This document shows positions 24,103 through 35,240 of a DNA stretch of 64,000 nt, in pieces. Made by a program: the position numbers and the translations under genes. The stretch spans positions 207,269,253 to 207,333,252 of the forward strand of contig OV884060.1 of NCBI GenBank assembly GCA_930367215.1. The letters run 5' to 3'. Origin of the DNA: Pollenia angustigena (Eukaryota > Arthropoda > Insecta > Diptera > Polleniidae). The first letter of the stretch is position 1; each line of letters starts with the position of its first letter. A model generated the notes under the pieces. It worked only from the letters and a program-made list of their open reading frames with translations. It ran no database searches and was not told the origin of the DNA.

Positions 24103-24782
24103 AAGGGTGGTCCAACCAAAACGCACGATGTTAATTGTAAATAAAACTAAAAGTTTTCCGAGAATTTAAAAGGTTTTGTTATTCGTGCTGAGAAATTTTT
24201 CAATATTTTTTATTATTATATAAAGATCTATGACAAATATGTGTAAAACAAAATATCGGCCAATTGCTCGCCACGGCTTCGGTTGCTTCCGATGGTCATA
24301 TTTTCGATGACTAAGAAATCATTAAGGTTTAATATCGTGAATGTGCAGACTTATTTCGTCCTTTAGCTCTTGAATTGTTCTTAATGACGTACACTTTTTC
24401 ATTTAACACGGCCATTGAATTTCTCGCGCAAAAGTGCATTGTTTCGTTGACTGGTCGACTTCAATTTCGCAAAGGTACGGCCCGAGGACGCCGCCAACCC
24501 AAAAATCCCACCAAACAGTCACTCTTTGTGGAAGCATCCGAATGTTAACGAATATACTGAGGTGAAAGTGTGTGTCACGAAGTGCACGAAATACATTTTG
24601 ATTTGAATGTCCATTTTCGTAAAAGACTTCAACAATCTTAACGCGCTGCTCAATTGTGTACATCTCCATGGTTGAATTTGTCAAACACTAAAACAGAGAA
24701 ATATCAAATTAAGTTGGGCAAAAAACTTGGCGGTAAGTTGCGACTCACAATTAACATCGTGCCTTATGGTTGGAGCTCCCTT
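24103..24782 (-). mobile_element. DD41D mariner, heavily deleted copy 3
   Basis: The inverted termini AAGGGTGGTCCAACC and AAGGGAGCTCCAACC both lead into GCACGATGTTAATTGT. TA flanks are at 24101-24102 and 24783-24784. The TIR sequence differs from copies 1 and 2, so this is a separate subfamily. Confidence 0.9.
24250..24669 (-). pseudogene. mariner transposase relic, all catalytic Asp lost (copy 3)
   Basis: The frame opens MEMYTIEQRVKIVEVFYENG and passes through RALRDTHFHLS, the same internal deletion junction as in 38481-39399. FVN then joins a sequence resembling HPQRVTVW, losing about 24 codons. RVTVWWDFWVGGVLGPYL is intact. Next EVDQ is fused to the region around NETM (second Asp gone), and GRV is fused near EKVYV (third Asp gone). 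The C-terminal ADILF is still readable. It is best seen as a mariner-derived MITE in formation. Confidence 0.85.
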
Positions 24783-24879
24783 TACACGATGTAGGAAAGC
24801 TAAAAACTATTATAGCCATAGCCCTGATTTTAATTAATATCAATGTTTAGTAAGCAAAAACCGTGTTAAGTAATTATAG

Positions 24880-25215
24880 TATTTCAAAAAAGTATTCTAA
24901 CTTTTCCAAAGACATCAAAAATTGCCGATCCAGTGGAAAAATACATAAATAGAGACAGCGGTTGTTCTATAGAAGAAACTGTACGCAGAAGTTAGAAGAT
25001 GGAAGGTCTGCAAAGGCTTTTCGAAAATCCAAAATAATATCGGATTATTTAAGAATTAAGGGTCTTACGATGTGTTAAGTTAAGATGATGAGTTTTACGC
25101 ATTAGAAGAAGTCAAAGCGGACTTGAACAAAAATTAAGTAGAAAATGGACGATTTTCCATAGTTGTAGATGAATGGACGGATGTATCTATTTAAAATATG
25201 GAATTTTTTGTAAAA
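24880..25215 (+). pseudogene. hAT transposase fragment
   Basis: Across shifted frames the plus strand gives a GLQRLFENPK-like segment, then LEEVKADLNKN, and then RFSIVVDEWTDVS at about 25150-25185. The last is a good match to the first catalytic Asp region of hAT transposases (SLIxDEWT-type). Stops and frameshifts separate the pieces, and no matching C-terminal domain or TIRs were found, so it is an isolated remnant from a different hAT than 20668-22678. Confidence 0.65.
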
Positions 25216-25537
25216 ATAATAATTTTTATTGGTTATTCTCATCGATTAATCGAATAATTTTTAAGAGTTAATCGTTTGATCGAACGAACAAAACCAATTA
25301 TTTAAATTATTCGAACAAAGTTTAAAGTCGAATAATTGAGAACTCTAATATTGAAGCAAGGAGGCTGCCATACAAAAATAAAAGTTTTGGCAGTCATCTA
25401 CTGGAAAAAATATATGTCCATGAAGTTTCTAAAACGGGGTGGGGGAAGATGAGATCGTGTTTTAAATTTATAAAAAAAAAAACAAAAGTGCTGTATTTGG
25501 GGGCGTGGCAAAAGTTTTTTTAAGTTCTGGAAAATTT

Positions 25538-25806
25538 AAAAGATTTTGTTATTCGTGCTTAATTCCCAATTTTTATTCTTGATAAAAACACTGAAATTTA
25601 TTGTTGATGGAATAAGCTATTCCTATGCATTTCACTGGTTGCTTAAGCCAGATCGTCAGGAAACTTCATCCAAAGATTTTAGAAAACTAAAGATATTAAA
25701 CCAAATAAAACTGTTAAGCGTTTAAGAATTATATGCAACAGTTCTACTTGTAATAATATCAAAGTTTAAACAAAAACATCAACAATAAACAGTGAGTTTA
25801 TCTTTT
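25538..25806 (+). repeat. Dispersed repeat C, copy 1
   Basis: It shares with 32126-32400 the run TTTTGTTATTCGTGCTTAAT, AATTTATTGTTGATGG, ATTTCACTGGTTGC, TCAGGAAAC, AAGATTTTAGAAAA and AACAATAAACAGTG in the same order and orientation. It is non-coding, with no TIR or tail identified. GTTATTCGTGCT also occurs inside copy 3 of the mariner at 24178. Confidence 0.7.
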
Positions 25807-26159
25807 CTTACATCCCCCACTACAATTGCTTGGAATTCTTCCAACATTAATTGTAGTTGTAAGTAGGTAAAAGAAAAAACAAAATAAAAACAAAATATAT
25901 CGATACACCTTTCATTTTAGGGCGTGAATTATGCAATTTTTTTATATGGGATAAGAACTGGTTTAATCTAAAGCTTTGTTCACACCTATTAAATATTGGA
26001 CGTCCTACATGTAACCACTAGTTTTATTAAAAAATTATTTGCTTTTGGAAAACGTTTGGCTAGAACAAACACCATTTTACAATTGCTATATTACATCATA
26101 TAATTATGTTCTTGCAAATAAAGTTTAGTAACTCAATAGAAATTGTTAAACAAAGTTAG
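25807..26159. other. Unassigned sequence
   Basis: A palindromic element is hinted by CTACAATTGCTTGG and ATTAATTGTAGTTGTAAG around 25830-25865, but no bounded element could be defined. Confidence 0.3.
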
Positions 26160-26400
26160 ATGGTTTACGGACACAAACGAGTCTTATTTGAAGAAAAGGT
26201 TTTATGGGGAATATCTGAAATTATGGACCGATTCTTACCATTTAAATAGACTTCGTCTTTAGTACAACTAAAAATTGTTAACCAAATTTAATCAAAAATG
26301 TCAGCAAAAATGCAACTTGTACTTTGCGCACCAGGTTAACATGGACAGACTTCCAGCCAGACGAACAAAGGACATTACTTTAAAAAGTGTTTCTGTGTCG
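26160..26400 (+). repeat. Family B fragment
   Basis: It contains GAAATTATGGACCGAT, TTGTACTTTGCGCAC, AGGTTAACATGGACAGAC, TCCAGCCAGACG and AAAAAGTGTTTCTG in family order, matching the second half of 37209-38005. Both termini are absent. Confidence 0.6.
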
Positions 26401-26501
26401 ATAACATTTACATATCTTTAATGACAACATCCTTTCTCTTAAATTTTAGAGTAAAAATGAAATGTAGATGGCGAAAATGAAGCAACACGTTTGGTTACAT
26501 A

Positions 26502-27239
26502 CACTGATAGAAAATGCGTCATAACGCTCATTCATTTTGACATCAGTACTATGACAAGTGTCTTCGTTTTTGACCCCATGACACTTTTCATCATGGTGAT
26601 GTGAACCTTAACATCACTTGGCCAAAGTGTCATTAGGGTCAAAATGAAATTATGTCATCAATGGGATGACACATCGGCATCACAGAAATGACGAACATGT
26701 CCTCAGTGCGATGACACATTAACATCGGAGAAAGGACACATTATCATCAATTTAATGACAGTTTGTCATGAAGTCAAATTCATTGGAATTGACTCAAGTC
26801 AAAGTGAGAGAATATTATTATTTACTTACCCGTTACATATGTTTGTTTCACGTTTGTTGAATTACGACCTTTGTTTATAGCAGAACTCTCAATAATAAGA
26901 CACCAGCACCATGCCCCATATGGTTTTTGTTATTATTCTACTTTAAAAATTTGATGTATTTAACTAAATAATTTAAAAGAAATAGAATTTAGGCATTTTT
27001 GCTTCTTATAATGCATTGTAATCATGAAAATAATTTTAATAATATACAAAATGTGGCATCGAATTGATGTCACTTAGGCATAAAATAGATGACACGTAAA
27101 AAATTACAAAATTGTACGAAGTCGTAAGTCATTGGATTGATGTTTCTTTTTGCATCATTGATGCCATTTGAAGTAACATTGATGTCACAATTCTGATATT
27201 AGAGCATCATCAATATGAAGATGCATTTTTCTATCAGTG
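26502..27239. mobile_element. 738-bp MITE with TIR CACTGATAGAAAAATGC
   Basis: The left end CACTGATAGAAAATGCGTC and the complement of the right end, CACTGATAGAAAAATGCATC, are nearly identical. TA is at the left flank (26500-26501); the right flank is CA, so the duplication is incomplete. The interior is built from ATGACAC, GACATC and GATGTCA words in both orientations. No transposase. Confidence 0.75.
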
Positions 27240-27242
27240 CAC

Positions 27243-28620
27243 ACAGGGCTGGATCGCCAAATTTTTGGCATAAAGTCGAAATTTTCATGGAAATATTTGT
27301 TAATTTTAACTATATTTTCTTAAAGTGCATACCCTAGGTACAACATTTCAGTAAATAAAAGTTATTTGATGGAAGCCCTGAACTTTTACAAGGGGTACAA
27401 AGTCCAATCTATATGTCATGTGTTTGTTTTCCAAAAAAAGCAGAAAAAGTTAGCTCAGCTTTATAATAACCGAAAGCGACTGCCGGTAAACAAAAAAAAA
27501 AATTTGATAAATATGGAAAATAACGATAAATGTATGTATATTATTAAAAACTAATAGCAATTGCTTTTTATTTGTTAAATGTTTTTGTGAATTGTTTTTT
27601 GTGCGGTCCTAAGAAAGAGAAAAAAATTAACCAAAACACCAGTTTATAGTGGAGTAAAAACTAACTTTCGCCCAATTTTGGCCAAAATTTTATTATGCTA
27701 AAATATACTTGAAAGTGTACATTTTAACGTGTTATTAACAATTTTTGCCCGCCTACTTTACATCAAATCTTGATTCATGGATCTCAAATAATATCATCAT
27801 CAGTAATGCCAATAGGTTGCCTTGGCGAAAACGCATCAGAAGCACGCAACACATTTTATAAACAAGACAGGAGATCGCATGCTCGTCAGAATTCGCGGAT
27901 TCATAATTTGCTCGATGTGTTTCACAGATCGTTGACTCTTCAGATCCTGTTCTTTTGAGCATTTCGCTCAAGAAAAGGTCAGCTCAACTTAAAAAAAGGT
28001 GTTGCCCAAAGATGTTATTGAACTTTTGGAAGCACCAAATTTTTAAATTGAGAAAAATTAACCTGAGAATAAAGAGAGCGACTCTGATTCTGAAACTGAT
28101 TCCGAATGCGAAAATGTAATTAATTATTGATTAGAATTAGACGTAGAGGATGACTAATTTTTTTATTTTAACGCATATATTGTAGTTAGCTATATATATT
28201 TAAGGATTCAGTGCTTTTTAAGTCCATAACCATATATCACTTTAATAAAACTTTTGCAATTTAATAATATTACTTTCTCAAATAAAAACACATTGGTATT
28301 CGAAATTTCAACTTAAATTTTTCGTAATTTAGGAATTTAAGGTCCAAAATGGCCCGATTTTGACCAGCTTGGGCCTGGTGTGAAATAGGTATGTACTCCT
28401 GATCTCAAGAAGCCCTTAAATTTTGTACAAAACAATCTTTTAAGCAAAATTTGGGTATATTAAGGAGTTGTAACGCACGTTTTGGCACCATATGTGAGGT
28501 AGTCGGATTGGACCAAAATTTTGCAAAGATGCTGCGCATACTATAATTATCAAATGTACCAAGTTTCAATTCTGTAACTCTATGTTTAGACTTTATGCCA
28601 AAAATTTGGCGATCCAGCCC
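27243..28620. mobile_element. 1.4-kb TIR element of unassigned superfamily (element K)
   Basis: The termini share GGGCTGGATCGCC and AATTTTTGGCATAAAGTC in inverted orientation, about 33 bp at near identity. Complementarity continues outward through CACTGCACAC-type sequence on both sides. The left end abuts the preceding MITE directly. It holds a decayed ORF at 27725-28160. No convincing target duplication was seen, so the superfamily is open. Confidence 0.72.
27725..28160 (+). pseudogene. Decayed ORF of element K, probable transposase C-terminus
   Basis: One frame reads PIGCLGENASEARNTFYKQD then RRSHARQNSRIHNLLDVFHRS. The next frame continues SSDPVLLSISLKKRSAQLKK. A third gives PKDVIELLEAPNF, then an acidic SDSDSETDSECENV tail and LELDVEDD stop. 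This ordered, biased, non-repetitive composition over three frames is what a frameshifted gene looks like. The SEARNxxYKxxRxxHAR pattern resembles uncharacterised arthropod transposon-encoded proteins, but I cannot name the family. Its position inside matching TIRs suggests it is the element's own protein. Confidence 0.55.
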
Positions 28621-28624
28621 AGTG

Positions 28625-29130
28625 TGCAGTGTATAGATATTTAAAAGAGAAAAACCAGAATTTCGCAATAAAAAAATTTTTGTTTTAAAAATTGAACATG
28701 TATCATAACATGCCTTCAAAACGCAAAATATGCGCTATAAACTTAAAAATGCTGCAAAAAAGCTTTTTTAAAAAAGTTGAAAACGGTAAAATATGCAAAA
28801 ATATGTACTCACAAATCGATGCCAAAATTCATAAAAGGCTCTAAAACGGATAAATATATTGTTTCTGCCTTCATTGGTCACACAAGGAAAAACATGCAAT
28901 TGCATATTTACAGTTTCCCTGGTTATAAGTAATCGTTATAATGACGAAAACATTCATAGACTTTAAATTTCAGCCGCTGGGAAGAAAAAGCCCACCTAAA
29001 TCCAAATAAAGTTTTGCACTGCTTAAGAAAAAAACATAATAACAAACCCTATTCCTGTAAAATTTACGATAAAATCGCAAAATGAGTTCGATATTTAAAC
29101 TCAAAAGAAATAATTTAAGAATTTGAACAA
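28625..29130. other. Unassigned sequence
   Basis: No repeat or coding features recognised. Confidence 0.3.
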
Positions 29131-29136
29131 TTTTTA

Positions 29137-29331
29137 CTGTGTATTACGATTTTCGTACTCGTTCGAAACGATAGTAGAGTCGTTTGTATAAACAAATGGA
29201 TAATTTGATGAAAAGTTATGGTTCGTAATCGAGAGTTGCTGGCTTAAAAGGCATTTTTGCGTTCGATAAAATATAAGTGTAAAAAACTTATGTTAATTCG
29301 AAACTAAGAAAACGAAAATCGCAATACGTAG
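29137..29331. mobile_element. 195-bp TA-flanked MITE
   Basis: The left end CTGTGTATTACGATTTTCGT and the complement of the right end, CTACGTATTGCGATTTTCGT, differ at few positions. TA flanks both (29135-29136, 29332-29333). GTTCGAAAC and TTCGAAAC words are mirrored inside. Non-coding. Confidence 0.75.
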
Positions 29332-29334
29332 TAC

Positions 29335-30440
29335 AAATTGTCTTTGCATATAATTATGGAATGCTAATAAGCAATTAATGCTGTTCTTTATTTCAAAAAT
29401 GGTTTTTAGAAAATAGTTAAAAAAATTTTTTTGCGTTCCCTTTTTTTGTAGTCTTCTATACCCCCTTTCTTTTTGGCCACTTTTACTTATTGTTATTTGT
29501 TAATTTTTATTATGATGAGGTTAATCTAGAAAACAAATTCTACCAACCGACAAAAACAACAATAAAATAACCGAAATATTCGCATTAACCAGAGAAACGC
29601 ACACATTAAGAAATCTTTTATAAACCCCAAAATGCTCATAATAATAAAAATATTTAGTGTCGTCGTACACAAAAAAGTTTTGTACCATTCCTCCCATCCC
29701 ACTTTTCTCAGCATCAAGAGCGTGTAGCTACCAGATAAGACGGGTGTTACACAGCCAGAAACACAAACTTAACAACAAATATTTGTGTTAAAAAATGTTG
29801 TGGCTTTAAGGCAAACAAAGCAAAAGAGGGTGGTTTGTGTTTTTCCTATTTAAGGTCTTTTGGGCCAGGCTAAATAAAGCCCCCTTTTAAATAGAACATA
29901 ATTTTTGTTGTTTGGTTGGAGGAGGTTGGATGGGTGGAGGGGGGGGGGGGGGGGGGGGGGGTGCGGGGTAGATCTATCCTCAGCGATAGAGCTACTCATG
30001 TTGTAGTATGAAGTATTTTATATGTATGTAGTATTTAGTAAGTCTGGCACTGTTATTTTTGTTGGTATTTCACTGGTTGTTTAAGTGTTTTTTATTGAAT
30101 TTTAAATATGTCATGAATATGTTTGTTGTTGCTTAGTGTTTCAAGGGGCAGAGTGTGTTAATAATCTGGATAATAAATGTAGACATGTATTAACACTGGA
30201 TTTAGACGATAATACCGAAAACAAAGAAGGGGGCGTAAAATACGTAAGTGTGACCAAAAATATGTTTATATGATTTATATATGTATGTCTGTATACAAAA
30301 TAGAAATAATACAAAATTTTTGGTTTAAAAACAAAATGAAATATGCACTGAAAAAAAAATTTTTCATATTTGAATACGAAAATCGCATATGAGCATTTCC
30401 GTCAAAAAGTCCACTCTGACCGAAAACTTAAAAGTTATTA
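29335..30440. other. Unassigned sequence with a 22-base G run
   Basis: G22 occupies 29940-29961 within a purine-rich stretch (29921-29970). No genes, TIRs or family repeats are otherwise visible. Near 30365, GAATACGAAAATCGCATATG echoes the MITE terminus at 29325, possibly a solo end. Confidence 0.45.
29940..29961 (+). repeat. 22-base homopolymeric G run
   Basis: Uninterrupted G22 within a purine-rich strand (AGGAGGTTGG, ATGGGTGGAG upstream; TGCGGGG downstream). It could form G-quadruplexes, and its length is error-prone in sequencing. Confidence 0.85.
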
Positions 30441-30446
30441 AAAGCT

Positions 30447-30679
30447 GGGGTCTAATCACCGCATACGATATCGAGCAAAATTCATTGAAATTATTTATTT
30501 TGGTATCTTGAAACTCGATATCGAATGAAATGTATTGAATTTGAAATAATAGCATTCGACATCGAGTAACTAGACATTACGTTTATCGAGTTTTCATTCG
30601 ATACGCCAGTGTCTATCGTATGCAAAAAAATTCAATAGTTTATTCGATACGATAGTATCGAATGCAGTGATTAGACCCC
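30447..30679. mobile_element. 233-bp MITE with TIR GGGGTCTAATCAC
   Basis: The left end GGGGTCTAATCACCGCATAC and the complement of the right end, GGGGTCTAATCACTGCATTC, match at 18 of 20. The interior is rich in ATCGAATG and TATCGAG words. No secure target duplication could be read. Non-coding. Confidence 0.7.
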
Positions 30680-30725
30680 TGATTATTTTACGATATTGTC
30701 ATAGAGAAATATTTAGATTTTACTA

Positions 30726-31311
30726 CAGTACTTTTCGCTTATAGTCACATCCTTTAGTTGCAACCATAACGTGCACTATATCGCTCATGTGACTATAATG
30801 CTTATTCACAAATATGCCACTATGACGCATATAACCGAATTCGAATATAATCAAGTTATGTGAATAAAGGAAATTAAAAATGCATATAAATTACACCGAC
30901 ATCAGGCTTATGGTTTTACAACAGAGTTGAATACTCTAAAAAAATAGTTAAAATAGTAACAATATTTTTCAAAACTGATACCATCGGCAAAAACTAATTT
31001 TTTACGAGTAGAGAGTTGATGACAAAAATTAAATGATTTAATTCATTCTTTCTTTGGATGGATTCTTGATTCGAAAATTAAAAAGAACTTAGTAAATTTT
31101 GCTAATGTGGCAATAACGCCATTAATTTGCTTTACTCTTCTCTTTGACTACTGTTGATAAATGGCATATAGGGCAAATGTGCTTATATCGCTAAATGGAC
31201 TATAACGTTAATACGTTATATTAAATTAATTTAAAGCGGCAAAATAACAGATAAAATGGACTTTATCGCTAATGTGACTATAAGCGTTATGACTATAAAC
31301 GAAAAGTACTG
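30726..31311. mobile_element. 586-bp pogo-like MITE with TIR CAGTACTTTTCG
   Basis: The ends CAGTACTTTTCGCTTATAGT and the complement of the right end, CAGTACTTTTCGTTTATAGT, are nearly identical, with TA at 30724-30725 and 31312-31313. TATCGCT...TGTGACTATAA is repeated near both ends and once internally. No transposase. Confidence 0.85.
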
Positions 31312-31347
31312 TAATTTTATAAATTTACCCATAAATTTGTTCACTTA

Positions 31348-31473
31348 GGACCATTATTATAACTTGACGTTAGCTGTTATCCGACAGTTAACAGGCGCTT
31401 TTTGACAGATTACACATTATTATCTGTCAATTTAATCTTAACTTTAGCTAACTTCAAGTTGTAATAATGGCCC
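31348..31473. mobile_element. 126-bp Harbinger-like MITE
   Basis: The left end GGACCATTATTATAACTTGA and the complement of the right end, GGGCCATTATTACAACTTGA, match at most positions. TTA duplications lie at 31345-31347 and 31474-31476. GTTAGCT is mirrored inside. Length and duplication fit PIF/Harbinger MITEs. Confidence 0.8.
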
Positions 31474-31476
31474 TTA

Positions 31477-32120
31477 GATGAACAATAAGCCTGCAAAAAA
31501 ATTTTCTTACATGGTCTGTAATCTAAGGAAGAGTTCAAAGAGAAATATGTTATTCGGATTAACGGTAAATTGTTATTTTATTTTAATCATTATTCAGTTA
31601 AATTATTACGGAAAAAATTTCAAGTTCGAAATGTCACGTATCGACCTAGATTTTGGCTTAAAAAAAAGAAAATACAGAAGATTTTGGAATAAAACCAAGA
31701 CATTTTATTGTAGCATTGCTACGTAATTGTGCCAGGTTTTGCTGAATTCCGACTTTTTATACCTGGCCACAAAAACTACTTCTGTTTTTTTCACGTTCGA
31801 ACCGCTACTTCTTTTGCCATTATCTTTGATCTAGAATCGCGCCCTCCATAAACTTTAGCATAGATAACAGTGCTTTCTTAGTGCTACAGTTTAAGGGAAA
31901 AGAGAACGTAAAAATATTTATTGTTTTAAATGTTATTGCATTTTTGATGCGTACGACTGTCACGTTCAACACTTTGGAATTACCCATATTTGATAAAATA
32001 TTTTTTTAATTTTCTGCGATGACGTTTTTTGCGGTATTGATAAAAAAGTTTGTAGGTACATTATAATGTAATGATAATTATCAAAAAGTAATTTAAATTT
32101 TTGGGAATACAAAATTTTAA
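31477..32120. other. Unassigned sequence
   Basis: An 82-codon frame at 31478 lacks recognisable features. Nothing else is identified. Confidence 0.3.
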
Positions 32121-32125
32121 TTTCA

Positions 32126-32400
32126 AAAGGTTTTGTTATTCGTGCTTAATTCCCAGTTTTTATTCTTGATAAAAACACTTGAAATTTATTGTTGATGGGA
32201 TAAGCTATTCCTATGCGCATTTCACTGGTTGCATAGGCCAGATCATCAGGAAACATCATCCATAAAGATTTTAGAAAAACTAAAGATATTAAACTAAATA
32301 AAACTGTTAAACGTATAAGACTTATAAGCAACAGTTCTACTTGTAACAATATCAAAGTTTTAACAAAACACATCAACAATAAACAGTGGGTTTATCTTTG
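32126..32400 (+). repeat. Dispersed repeat C, copy 2
   Basis: It is closely similar to 25538-25806 from TTTTGTTATTCGTGCTTAAT through AACAATAAACAGTGGGTTTA, same orientation. The 77-codon minus-strand frame over it is not conserved in copy 1. Confidence 0.75.
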
Positions 32401-32611
32401 TAGGTACAGTTATTGAATTTTTAGTCAGCAACCAATTTTATTGAGTCATTAAAAAAAGTTTTTGCACAAATATTTTTTTTTTAATAAAATGTTTACGTGA
32501 TTTGTTAAAATAAATTGTTGGAAATGTTGAATAAATCAAACAAAATGTTTATCGAATCTTTATTTATTTATTCATTAATGATGATGTGCTAAATTACCAA
32601 TTTGAATTTTT

Positions 32612-32775
32612 AGATAAATACACTAAAATTTATTATGGAGGGATTAGCTAAACCCTATGCGCATTTCGCTGGTTATTTAGGCCTGATCATCAGGAAATCT
32701 TTTTCCAAAGACTTTGGCAAAACTAAATATATTATACAAATATAACTGTAAAGCGAATGAGAATTACAAATGGAA
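32612..32775 (+). repeat. Dispersed repeat C, diverged copy 3
   Basis: It retains AAATTTATTATGGAGGGATT, CTATGCGCATTTC, CTGGTTATTTAGGCC, GATCATCAGGAAA and AAATATAACTGT in family order. Its spacing from copy 2 suggests an older tandem insertion or segmental duplication. Confidence 0.65.
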
Positions 32776-33056
32776 AAGAATTGCAAAACTACTGTATTTA
32801 CTTTGATTCAAATATTTTTTTTTTATTCAAATTGATCAAATATGTTTTATTGAGTGCTATTTAGCAAAGTGTAAATTTGATAAATGTTTTCATTGAATCT
32901 AATACATAATTTGTTGACCTAAAATTTTATTTTAACAAACTGTGTTTTTAACATTTTCTTGAGATATTTTTTTCTGTGTATGTAAATAAAGTTAGAACGC
33001 TTTGTTGGACTGTGTCGAACTCAAAAGGCATTTTAGAAACAATCAGATTAATACTA

Positions 33057-34074
33057 CACAGAAAAAATTAATTTTCCAATTCAAACAAAAAATTTGTAGA
33101 ATCAAACAATTTTTTGTTTAAAATCGGTCCTACAAACAAATTCGCATATTCAAACAATTTATTTGCATTTTGTTTATTGAAAAAAACGCCGATTTTTTCA
33201 AACAAATAATTTTACAGAATCAAGCAAAAAGTTTACTGAAATTCATATAAATTTCAAACAAATAATTTTGCTGAATCAAACAAAAAAGTTTTGGCACAAG
33301 CAATGACGCGCACACAAGCACTGTTGGCGAAGATGAAGCAGAGCAGATCGGCCGGCTGGCTTTGATACACATTTTTTTGTTGGAATAATTTTTGAACGAA
33401 GTCATATTTATACTCACAGTGTTTTTCTTCATCACTTACTGTTGCTTTATCCTTTCCTTTGCTAATGAAGAAGAAATGTAACCAAAAACGGCGTCAGACC
33501 GACTCGATATGTTTTCCGCCATCATTCTATTTTTGTATTTGATGTATTTAAACAAACTATTTGAAAAAATTGAATACGGGATTTTGTTTTTTTTACCAAC
33601 TTTGAAACCAACCAAAAATTTATTTTGTTTCTTATAATGTGTTTTTTCTGTTGTTTAAAAAAAATGAAACGTTTTTTTTACCTGCTATTGTTTTTGTTTT
33701 TTTTGTACTACAAACCTCGTCAGGCTATTTTATCATTTTTCTTATTGCTGTACTTTTTTAAAGCGTCCAAAAATAGACTGCATGTGTTTTTTGTTGTAGT
33801 TCTTATATTTCACATAAAGAAGTGTTGCTTACAATTAATAAAAAAATGCAAAGAGACGAAAACATTAAAGAGCGTTAAATATTTCATACAAAATTATGAA
33901 AACTTCGAACCAATAGCGCGCTTATTAAATTTTTGAAGAGTTGTCCACATTTTTGTTGGTTAAATAAAAATCAAACAAAAATATTGATTGAATCAGTAAA
34001 AAAATTTGTAGAAATCAAAAAAATTTTCAAACAAGCGTTTGTTTGAAAATAATTCGACAATAATTTTTTCTGTG
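33057..34074. mobile_element. TA-flanked element, TIR CACAGAAAAAATTA (element G)
   Basis: The left end CACAGAAAAAATTAATTTT and the right end TAATTTTTTCTGTG are inverted, with TA at 33055-33056 and 34075-34076. It is a sister of 2342-3667 by terminus. Both flanks consist of reiterated CAAACAAATAATTTT and GAATCAAACAAAAA units. The 103-codon frame at 33625 is a low-complexity Phe/Leu-rich translation and is not called a gene. Confidence 0.82.
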
Positions 34075-34294
34075 TACATATCGATTTCGCAATAATATCT
34101 ATCTTTTCAGCTTGGTTCTTGAAAGCTTAGTTTAACTAGGCTTAATTAAAGTAGTGTCCATGGACACTATGACACTGGACGTTATGATATGCCACCTTTG
34201 CCCCATATCTTGCAATCTTGTTTATTTACGAGACCTTTAAGGTGAAAATGGGGGGAATCGCTCATTATTCGATATGATCTTTGCGTCAGAACAA

Positions 34295-34500
34295 AAATGT
34301 AAGACTGCTATGTTCGGCTGTGCCGAAACTTTGATACCCTCCACCGAAAGTTAGAATATTTTAGGAGTGGGCTTTATTTGGGTCCTATGCTAAATTTACA
34401 CGAAATTTTACAGAGCGATTTCTAGTCGTATAAGACTGTGATGTACCAAATATTCCTATAGTAGCACTATTTCTTACGGCTTAAGGTGTTCTAAATTCTT
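34295..34500 (+). repeat. Family A fragment (5' part)
   Basis: It shows TAAGACTGCTATGTTCGGCT, the GCCGAA half of the 5' hairpin, GATACCCTCCACCGAAAG and TTTATTTGGGTCCTA. It continues with TGTGACTAGTAC-like spacing as in 53222-53480. The 3' half is missing. Confidence 0.7.
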
Positions 34501-34519
34501 TTCCGAGAATAGGCTAGGG

Positions 34520-35030
34520 ATGGGCATGGGTATCGATTCGATATTTTTTAAGAGTATCGATATTAATTGTTTGAAAAATATCGATTTATCAATATATCGA
34601 ACGTATTTTGCTGAAACTATTACCAAATAAAAAAAAGATATGCACATTCTTATTTTTATTATAAATATATGTACATAGGCACATATATTGTTCCAAAGCC
34701 GCATAAAATAAATCTTTTCAAGTTGGTTTAACTTTACTGTTTTAATTAGAAATCTGCAATGTGAAAACCCCACTTTTTTCTAAATTCTTCTTCTTATAAA
34801 TGCCAATAATTTAAGAAATTCTTATTAGTTTAAAAAACATTTGATGCATGCAGTGATGTCAATTCTTAAAAAACAAATTGTTTGAAATCGGCTAAAATTT
34901 TGAGTTTTTTATGAAGACTGACTTAAAATAATATCGAATTCGATAGACGTATTTCAATATCGATATATCGGTATTTTAAATAAGGCGATATATATCGATT
35001 ATTTTTTTTTAAATTTCGATATTTTGATAT
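34520..35030. repeat. ATCGATAT-rich inverted-repeat region
   Basis: GGGTATCGATTCGATATTTT near 34530 and AAATTTCGATATTTTGATATCGC near 35010 are inverted relatives. TATCGATATATCG occurs several times between. It may be a decayed MITE starting at about TAGGGATGGGCA (34512), but the right terminus is unclear. Confidence 0.4.
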
Positions 35031-35099
35031 CGCACATGATAAATAACACTACGTGACAATGTTTTGACCAAATGAATTTGACACCTAATCTTTATGTAA

Positions 35100-35240
35100 A
35101 ATTTTCCGCTGAATCTGAATATGAAGTCAGAATTTTCAAAAGTAGAACAGTTTTTGAGATATTCCAAAATAACCGTTATTTGTGTTTTTAAAAAAGATGC
35201 TGTAACTGAAATGCCAATATCTTCACTTGTGGTGGTGGAA
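35100..35240 (-). repeat. Dispersed repeat I, uninterrupted copy
   Basis: The complement contains GAAGATATTGGCATTTCAG, ACACAAATAACGGTTATTTT, GGAATATCTCAAAAACTGTT, AATTCTGACTTCATATTC in order, matching 45975-46047 plus 46397-46440. It represents the empty target for the Harbinger MITE at 46048-46396. Confidence 0.75.

Noticed and set aside
26600..26780. A CRISPR-like array of regularly spaced ATGACAC words
   Set aside because: The words are short, variable and inside a TIR-bounded MITE of a eukaryotic genome; there is no constant repeat/spacer length.
33625..33936. 103-codon Phe/Leu-rich ORF
   Set aside because: It is low-complexity translation of T-rich DNA inside element G, with no conserved counterpart in element F.
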